Source of the DNA: a virus
IMG/VR virus record: IMGVR_UViG_3300037166_000041
Coordinates: 1 to 43,861 of that record
DNA: 43,861 nucleotides
Reading direction: 5' to 3' (one strand)
Shown: one piece after another, positions 39,427-43,861 of the stretch
Layout of the letters: every line of letters starts with the position of its first letter
How positions within the stretch are numbered: the stretch's first letter is position 1
Notes under the pieces: generated by a model
The model's database searches: none
What the model was told of the DNA's origin: nothing
Seen by the model: only the letters and a program-made list of their open reading frames with translations
Translations under genes and position numbers: made by a program

Positions 39427-39495
39427 GCCCATAGACCCTCGGACTCCGCCACGGAGACCGTGGTAGCACCATTTAAGCCTTTAGGAGGTAGTAAA

Positions 39496-39906
39496 ATCAC
39501 ACACATTAAGAAGTGGTACTTCGCCGGGCAATTTGCGCGGCTTGAAGAGCTGCGTAGTAAAGCAGTGTCGGCACGTGCACTTGCAGATTTGATTGTAACG
39601 TCACGCTGGTTAAACCAAAATCCATCAAGTGGCTATGCTGGCGGATCAGCCGATACAGGCCGTGGATTCGCAGAACGTGATCTTGAAGACATTATGGCGG
39701 CGGATGGGTTTTTATTCTTTGCCGAGGACCCTACGATAGGAATTCCTAGGGGCGGAAGACACATCGAGATGGGTTATGCTCTTGCTGTCGGCAAGGTGAT
39801 TGAGGTCATTGGACCGGTCGAGAATGTGTTTCACATGCTAGAGGACATAGTACACTACACAACATTTGAAGAGTGGCTTGAAGCCAAGATCGCCGAGGTG
39901 AACTGA
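39496..39906 (+). CDS. Nucleoside 2-deoxyribosyltransferase-like protein, probable ATC start
   Basis: 136 residues if started at ATC 39496. KKWYFAGQFARLEELRSKA, VTSRWLN, a central acidic D-L-E-D-I-M-A-A-D and GGRHIEMGYALAVGK, then VIGPVENVFHML fit the nucleoside 2-deoxyribosyltransferase-like fold. The family usually begins just before KWYFA, and a strong AGGAGG lies 7 bases before ATC, with no ATG/GTG/TTG at the right distance. GTG 39460 (GGAG only 3 bases away) is the alternative. It precedes ThyX, so a role in base exchange or nucleotide salvage fits. Confidence 0.7.
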   Translation: MTHIKKWYFAGQFARLEELRSKAVSARALADLIVTSRWLNQNPSSGYAGGSADTGRGFAERDLEDIMAADGFLFFAEDPTIGIPRGGRHIEMGYALAVGKVIEVIGPVENVFHMLEDIVHYTTFEEWLEAKIAEVN

Positions 39907-40685
39907 TGGAGTTTATTCAGCCGCGCGCAATTCACGTCGCGCAGACAGAACTTGATACAAATGGCCTTGCCGAGTATCTCGCAGCAGTTGGTGCGCCTGA
40001 GTGGACCACTGATGCACCAACGGGTAGTGAGGCGCTTGTCGAAGTATTGGGTCGAATGTGCTATCGGAGCTTTAAGCCGGGACTCAACCCAAATGTTACG
40101 AAAGTACGGCAAGGTAATGAGCCTTACCTCGCCAATGTTGAACAGCAGCGGCACGGCTCATTATTCGAGCATGCTGGTGATACTTATGTGCTCTTCAATG
40201 TATCGCGCGTGATTACCCATCAGCTAGTGCGTCATAGGGCCGGAACCGGGTGGGCCCAGGAAAGCGGCCATTACGTGCGGGTCGAAGGAATCAAGAGTTG
40301 GCTACCGCCCGTCATTGCCGCCAATGCGGAGGCTACCGCGCTATACCAGAAAACAATGGAACAGCTTGAGGCTACGCAGTTAGAGCTTGCATCTATTCTC
40401 GCTGTTGATGACCTGCCGTTCTATGAGAAAAAGCGCGCAACCACGGCAATGCGGCGCTTGGTTCCTGATGGAATAGCGACTGCGATTGCAATGACAGCTA
40501 ATCATAGAGCCTGGCGTTGGATTCTGCAACTGCGTACAGAGCGCCACAATGATGAGGAGGTTCGCATTGTGATGGCCGATGTATTTCGTCAGCAGGCTGC
40601 GCGCTATGCCAACTTTTACGGCGACGCTAAGGTTGAGATGGTAGACGGCATTGAGGAGGTGACCTTTGGCAACGAGAAAATCTAA
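39906..40685 (+). CDS. thyX: FAD-dependent thymidylate synthase ThyX
   Basis: 259 residues. Converts dUMP to dTMP using FAD and methylene-tetrahydrofolate. The ThyX signature is present as RHRAGTGWAQESGHYV from residue 109 (RHR at 109-111; the downstream half is atypical, lacking the usual S-x-N-E-x-S-x-R). LVPDGIATAIAMTANHRAWR near 188-207 and LRTERHNDEEVR near 211-222 complete the active site. Overlaps the next gene by 20 bases. It supplies dTTP with the dCMP deaminase downstream. Confidence 0.92.
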   Translation: MEFIQPRAIHVAQTELDTNGLAEYLAAVGAPEWTTDAPTGSEALVEVLGRMCYRSFKPGLNPNVTKVRQGNEPYLANVEQQRHGSLFEHAGDTYVLFNVSRVITHQLVRHRAGTGWAQESGHYVRVEGIKSWLPPVIAANAEATALYQKTMEQLEATQLELASILAVDDLPFYEKKRATTAMRRLVPDGIATAIAMTANHRAWRWILQLRTERHNDEEVRIVMADVFRQQAARYANFYGDAKVEMVDGIEEVTFGNEKI

Positions 40686-40968
40686 CGGCAATAAATTGAC
40701 TAAAACCCTAAGTGCACGTGGAAGCCAGTACGGTTCCTTCGTGGCTAATTCAGCGGTTTCGCAGGCGTTAAAACAGATTATGCATAATGCGCCAAACTGG
40801 TCACGCCTAGCGCCTGACCAAAAAGAGTGCCTAGAAATTAACGCACACAAAATTTCTAGGATACTTTGCGGCAACTTTGACAATCACGATTCGTGGCTAG
40901 ACCAGGCAGGCTATGCTACGCTTGTAGCTGACCGACTTGAAAAGGAGACGCCTAGTGCCAAGGCCTGA
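40666..40968 (+). CDS. DUF6378-like protein
   Basis: 100 residues, TTG start with GAGGAGG 5 bases upstream. SARGSQYGSFVANSAVSQAL, then INAHKISRILCGNFDNHDSW and DQAGYATLVADRL fit the phage DUF6378 pattern (KIxRIL...DSWxDxAGYA). Function unknown; often found near nucleotide-metabolism genes. Confidence 0.75.
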   Translation: MATRKSNGNKLTKTLSARGSQYGSFVANSAVSQALKQIMHNAPNWSRLAPDQKECLEINAHKISRILCGNFDNHDSWLDQAGYATLVADRLEKETPSAKA

Positions 40969-41401
40969 CATTGATGCCTACTGGTCGGCAATGGTTCCGC
41001 TCGTCGCCGCGCGGGCGACGTGCCCACGCCGTTCTGTTGGAGCGATCTTGACGGACGCTGAGGGGCGACTGGTCTCTACAGGCTACAATGGTAATGCTCC
41101 AGGTGCGGTTCATTGCATTGATGAGCCTTGCCCTGGTTCGCCTGCACTCGGTGGTGAGCGGCAAAATTGTGAGGCGCTTCATGCCGAAGCAAACAGTGTT
41201 GCGCAAGTATTAGGAAGTCGTCGTGCGCCGCATACGCTCTACTGCTCCCTTACACCGTGCTTTCCATGTGCCATGCTGTTGCTCGCCGTCGGAGTACGGC
41301 GCGTGGTTGCGTTGGAACGCTACAGGCACGACGACCGCGGGCCGGCATTCCTAGTCAGGAATGGCGTCGAGGTAATAGTATTGTCAGAGGTAGTCGAATG
41401 A
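40955..41401 (+). CDS. dCMP deaminase
   Basis: 148 residues from GTG 40955 (AAGGAG upstream). Zinc deaminase motifs: HAEANSV near 76-82 and PCFPCAMLL near 101-109; the GAILTD and GYNGNAPGAVHC region binds substrate. It converts dCMP to dUMP and feeds ThyX. Length fits phage dCMP deaminases. Overlaps its neighbours on both sides. Confidence 0.92.
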   Translation: MPRPDIDAYWSAMVPLVAARATCPRRSVGAILTDAEGRLVSTGYNGNAPGAVHCIDEPCPGSPALGGERQNCEALHAEANSVAQVLGSRRAPHTLYCSLTPCFPCAMLLLAVGVRRVVALERYRHDDRGPAFLVRNGVEVIVLSEVVE

Positions 41402-42042
41402 GGCGCTACAAAGAAGACGTTAGAACGGCACTGCCAAAGTTGCCTGCCGGCAAATACAAGACGTTATACGTCGACCCACCGTGGTGGCAACCAGGTTCCA
41501 CCGGATTCACAAGCGGAACTAGCGGAGTTGGACATGGCGCACGTATAAGGGGGTCTGGAGCCGGCGCCATATACTCAATAATGCGTCAAAAAGAATTGTT
41601 AGCACTAGCTCCATTAGTACAGCATATTATTGCTCCTACGGCCCACCTTTATATGTGGACTACTAACCATTTTTTACCGGACGCACTTGAACTAACACGG
41701 GCTTACGGCTTTGAGTACATCAAGATGATAACTTGGGACAAAGGAAGGGATGCACTAGGTGTGTACTATAGGAGCTGCACAGAGCACTGCATATTTGCAT
41801 CGACCAAACTTCGCTTAATGCCTCAGCCACGACCAGGCTCGGTATCTGCTAAGGCGGTACAGCAAGGTAGTACATTTTTATCGGAAGCGGCGGGTTGGCG
41901 CGGTACGCATTCAGAAAAACCGGCTGCCATGCAGGAAATGATTGAGCGTGTGTCTTATGGTCCATACCTCGAACTATTCGCACGCCGCAACCCGTCCCGT
42001 AAATGGGATGCAATAGGACTTGAATTGGAGGCTTTACAGTAA
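41398..42042 (+). CDS. MT-A70-type adenine methyltransferase
   Basis: 214 residues. LYVDPPWWQ near 23-31 holds the DPPW catalytic motif; the YSIM, HLYMWTTNHFLPDALELTRA and FEYIKMITWDKG blocks and HSEKPAAMQEMIERVS near 178-193 are typical of the MT-A70 class. Predicted to make N6-methyladenine in DNA, which could protect phage DNA from restriction or regulate it. No partner endonuclease is adjacent. Overlaps both neighbours. Confidence 0.88.
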   Translation: MRRYKEDVRTALPKLPAGKYKTLYVDPPWWQPGSTGFTSGTSGVGHGARIRGSGAGAIYSIMRQKELLALAPLVQHIIAPTAHLYMWTTNHFLPDALELTRAYGFEYIKMITWDKGRDALGVYYRSCTEHCIFASTKLRLMPQPRPGSVSAKAVQQGSTFLSEAAGWRGTHSEKPAAMQEMIERVSYGPYLELFARRNPSRKWDAIGLELEALQ

Positions 42043-42647
42043 TGACAAAGACGTGTAAGGAAATGGTTCAACAATTCCACGAAGCAAACGGCGCCGTGAT
42101 CAATGGCACCGCCAACGGTCCCGAGGTAGCGGTGCTGCGAACGCGGCTGATTTTGGAAGAGTTTGCGGAAACTTATACAGCACTTCATGAGAATGATGTC
42201 ATAGAAGCTGCTGATGGATTGGCTGACCTGCTGTACGTCATCTATGGCGCTGCGGTGTCCTATGGCGTACCATGCCGCGACATTGATGAAGAACCCCTTG
42301 GCGCGCCGGCTTTAGTGTTTGAACGGCAAGAGGTGCTGCGCTTCGGTCGGATGGCCTTGCCGCGCCTACAGCGAGTTGCCAACGCGCTGGCCATAGTGCC
42401 TGGTGATTGCGGACCAGCGCTAGAGGACCTAGCCGAGATGGTCTGGGCCTACGCCGCACGGACTTGGGGTATGCCGGTGCGTGAACTGTTTGAGGAAGTG
42501 CACCGGTCTAATATGACCAAGACCTTCGCCAAGAATACTACCGGCGGAAAATATGGTGCAGTGAAGCCCAAAGGACAGGGGTACAAAGCACCAAATATCG
42601 TCAACGTCCTTCGTATAGCCACCGAGAAAGCGCTTCAGAGGGCCTAA
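42042..42647 (+). CDS. MazG-like NTP pyrophosphohydrolase
   Basis: 201 residues. RTRLILEEFAETYTALHEND near 33-52 and AADGLADLLYVIYGAAVSYG near 56-75 form the E-x-x-E...D-x-x-D metal site of the all-alpha NTP pyrophosphatase class; VHRSNMTKTF near 153-162 is the usual C-terminal block. It may remove non-canonical nucleotides or lower ppGpp-type signals. The middle (80-140) is longer than in minimal members. Confidence 0.8.
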   Translation: MTKTCKEMVQQFHEANGAVINGTANGPEVAVLRTRLILEEFAETYTALHENDVIEAADGLADLLYVIYGAAVSYGVPCRDIDEEPLGAPALVFERQEVLRFGRMALPRLQRVANALAIVPGDCGPALEDLAEMVWAYAARTWGMPVRELFEEVHRSNMTKTFAKNTTGGKYGAVKPKGQGYKAPNIVNVLRIATEKALQRA

Positions 42648-42716
42648 CGGTGGAGCTACGGTGACCATAGAGGCACTAGTAGCCACCGGGACGTGGTTTC
42701 CTATGCCTGAAGACAG

Positions 42717-42755
42717 CAAAGCCCCTCAGGACCGCCATGGTCCTGAGGGGCTTTG
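42717..42755. terminator. Bidirectional terminator between convergent modules
   Basis: 17 perfect pairs, 42717-42733 with 42739-42755, loop GCCAT, with AAAGCCCC...GGGGCTTT inside the stem. It separates the plus-strand MazG-like gene from the minus-strand lysozyme gene and would stop both. A weak frame at 42661-42858 crosses it and is not taken as a gene. Confidence 0.85.
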
Positions 42756-42899
42756 TAGTACGTGGCTGTCAATCGTTGGTGATTACGCAGAGGCTGCTTC
42801 TGTCAGCTGGGTATACTTAGCGAGCAGTGTGGCCATACTCTTGCCGCCCTGCCCGTAGTCGTTTCCGGGAAGCTCGCCCAGATCGGAGCGCAGTTGGAT
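42756..42899. other. Gap downstream of lysozyme
   Basis: No clear gene. On the minus strand the lysozyme frame continues after its TAA to another TAA (about 45 codons, including a 17-codon stretch starting at an ATG and rich in Leu/Ala). No canonical start lies at its beginning, so it may be a decayed extension or a leftover of a second lysis gene. Confidence 0.3.
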
Positions 42900-43331
42900 T
42901 TACACCTGATTCCACCAAGCAACCTCTTGCGCACGCCGCGTGACCAGGCCAGGGAGCTTTACCGTCCCGGCGTACACCCAATGCGGAAGTTCGTTCGGCA
43001 CATTGGCCAGCCCGTGCGAAAGCATCGTGCGCAGTCGGCCAAACCCTTCGTTGTAGCAGAAGCTCACCAGCGCATCAAACTGCCCTTGCGTCAGATGCCC
43101 ATCCACAAAGAGCGAGTTGATCTGCGCATCGAAGCTCACAATGTCCTCATCGAAGAGGATGACCGCTTGTCCGGTCGTGATGCCACCCACGTAGGCGTGC
43201 AGCGCTATCTCTGACGGTGTGAGCTTATGGCCGTACCCGATGGTAGGGAACCCGTTCGCATCATTGTAGAGGCCCGTCCGCAGCCCCTCCCATCCCATGA
43301 TTGCGTTCCTGCATTGCTCGCTTGATTGCAT
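42900..43331 (-). CDS. T4-type lysozyme (GH24 endolysin)
   Basis: 143 residues. Catalytic triad in the expected spacing: WEGLR (Glu near 15), then NDANGFPTIGYGH near 23-35 with the Asp and Thr. The LFDEDIVSFDAQIN and LTQGQFDALVSFCYNEG blocks are typical of GH24. No signal or transmembrane segment, so release would need a holin not seen here. GGAGGCACC precedes the ATG. It reads towards the terminator at 42717. Confidence 0.93.
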   Translation of the reverse strand: MQSSEQCRNAIMGWEGLRTGLYNDANGFPTIGYGHKLTPSEIALHAYVGGITTGQAVILFDEDIVSFDAQINSLFVDGHLTQGQFDALVSFCYNEGFGRLRTMLSHGLANVPNELPHWVYAGTVKLPGLVTRRAQEVAWWNQV

Positions 43332-43342
43332 GGTGCCTCCAA

Positions 43343-43531
43343 TTACAGTTTTACGAGATATAGGACGTTCGGTCTTCGATGTCCATCGTGAATATCCGCA
43401 TAGCGATCAGGAACCTTTAAGTGCCAAAAACAGAAAGCCTTCACAAGGGCCACGATCTTATTTTTTCCGAGAAAGTGTCTCCCTCCGCAATCAGGGCATA
43501 CCATATAAACCCCTTCAATGTCTTCCTGCAT
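43343..43531 (-). CDS. Small zinc-ribbon protein upstream of lysozyme
   Basis: 62 residues, GGAGGCACC site identical to that of the lysozyme gene 11 bases downstream. CPDCGGRHFLG near 12-22 is half a zinc ribbon; no second CxxC. Function unknown; co-transcribed with lysozyme. Confidence 0.6.
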   Translation of the reverse strand: MQEDIEGVYMVCPDCGGRHFLGKNKIVALVKAFCFWHLKVPDRYADIHDGHRRPNVLYLVKL

Positions 43532-43755
43532 GGTGCCTCCATCAATCCTGATATGTTGTGCTCACCGCGCAAATTGGTCGAGGTTGCTGGTCTCCCATGT
43601 ACCGAAGTACCGCACCAGCATCGCAGCCCCCTAATGGCTGTGTTCTTTTCAACCGTCTGTCTCCGCTTATGGGAGCACTGGTTGCGGGCGTTTAGACTAT
43701 CCCTCGAAAATGTTCGGGGCCGGGCCTATGCCTCATGCGGCAGCCCCGTGAATGG
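43532..43755. other. Non-coding gap with a stable hairpin
   Basis: No gene is seen on either strand. TGCTGGT (43585-43591) pairs with ACCAGCA (43614-43620) and encloses GTAC-CGAA-GTAC (43599-43610). It could be a processing or control element between two minus-strand genes. Confidence 0.4.
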
Positions 43756-43861
43756 TTAGAGTCCTGCCGCCATCAGCGATCTCTCGGCCTGATGCACGCG
43801 GTAGGACGCCACAAACGATGGAACTCCTTCATGCTCGGCCACCAGCGCCACGCTCTTGCTC
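43756..43861 (-). CDS. C-terminal end of a minus-strand gene (partial)
   Basis: 34 codons open to the right edge of the window, ending SFVASYRVHQAERSLMAAGL then TAA. Helical, not recognisable. It shows that the minus-strand module continues beyond the window. Confidence 0.55.
   Translation of the reverse strand, partial: SKSVALVAEHEGVPSFVASYRVHQAERSLMAAGL

Noticed and set aside
42661-42858. Possible 65-residue gene starting at GTG 42661
   Set aside because: A weak GGAG precedes it, but the frame is read through the perfect terminator hairpin and has no recognisable content.
43421-43759. 112-codon plus-strand frame near the right end
   Set aside because: It runs antisense to the zinc-ribbon gene and across the non-coding hairpin region. 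No ribosome binding site.

Overview
The window reads as part of a tailed double-stranded DNA phage genome (Caudoviricetes). The evidence is a TerS/TerL terminase pair, a T4-type lysozyme, a family A DNA polymerase, a primase-helicase, an ATP-dependent DNA ligase, ThyX and dCMP deaminase, and about 70 tightly packed small genes that often overlap by 4 bases (ATGA). I see no integrase, no CRISPR array, no rRNA and no transposase, so a virulent phage is the simplest reading. The host cannot be named from the sequence. One gene product carries a bacterial twin-arginine signal, and start sites carry ordinary GGAGG-type ribosome binding sites.

Layout. (1) 1-2572, minus strand: TerL (runs off the left edge), TerS, a terminator, tRNA-Pro and a small gene. 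(2) 2573-3058: AT-rich divergent control region with repeated motifs, a candidate replication origin or operator cluster. (3) 3059-14956, plus strand: primase-helicase, then many small early genes (DUF4326, a Tat-signal protein, HD phosphohydrolase, DUF551 pair, DUF2130, LuxR-type HTH, J-domain protein). (4) 14957-23396: more small genes, the ligase, a likely ssDNA-binding protein, and two strongly structured non-coding stretches (15779-16018 and 19870-20177). (5) 23389-33933: DNA polymerase, Cas4/RecB-like nuclease, VRR-NUC nuclease, a homing endonuclease broken by a stop codon, SNF2 helicase, DUF3846, DUF6011, and a glycosylase/endonuclease VII fusion. (6) 33934-39495: basic and histone H1-like proteins with their own promoters, terminators and repeated control sequences. 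(7) 39496-42647: nucleotide metabolism (deoxyribosyltransferase-like, ThyX, dCMP deaminase, MT-A70 methylase, MazG-like). (8) 42717-43861: a bidirectional terminator, then convergent minus-strand lysozyme, a small zinc-ribbon gene and the tail of another gene.

How it fits together. TerS/TerL are read leftwards out of the window, and lysozyme is read leftwards into the terminator at 42717-42755. On a circular or permuted map, one late minus-strand module could run from TerS through the unseen structural genes and end at lysozyme, with the whole plus strand here being the early/middle module. The plus strand looks divided into transcription units by a recurrent -10-type element, TTATAATAGA, at 7693, 14961, 19856 and 30580. 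One of these sits exactly at the 5' end of the structured RNA at 19870. A second promoter type serves the basic-protein genes near 34.1 and 36.0 kb.

Limits: all functional calls are from motif recognition by eye. RNA folds were paired by hand, with no energy calculation or covariation. Many small genes have no recognisable function.
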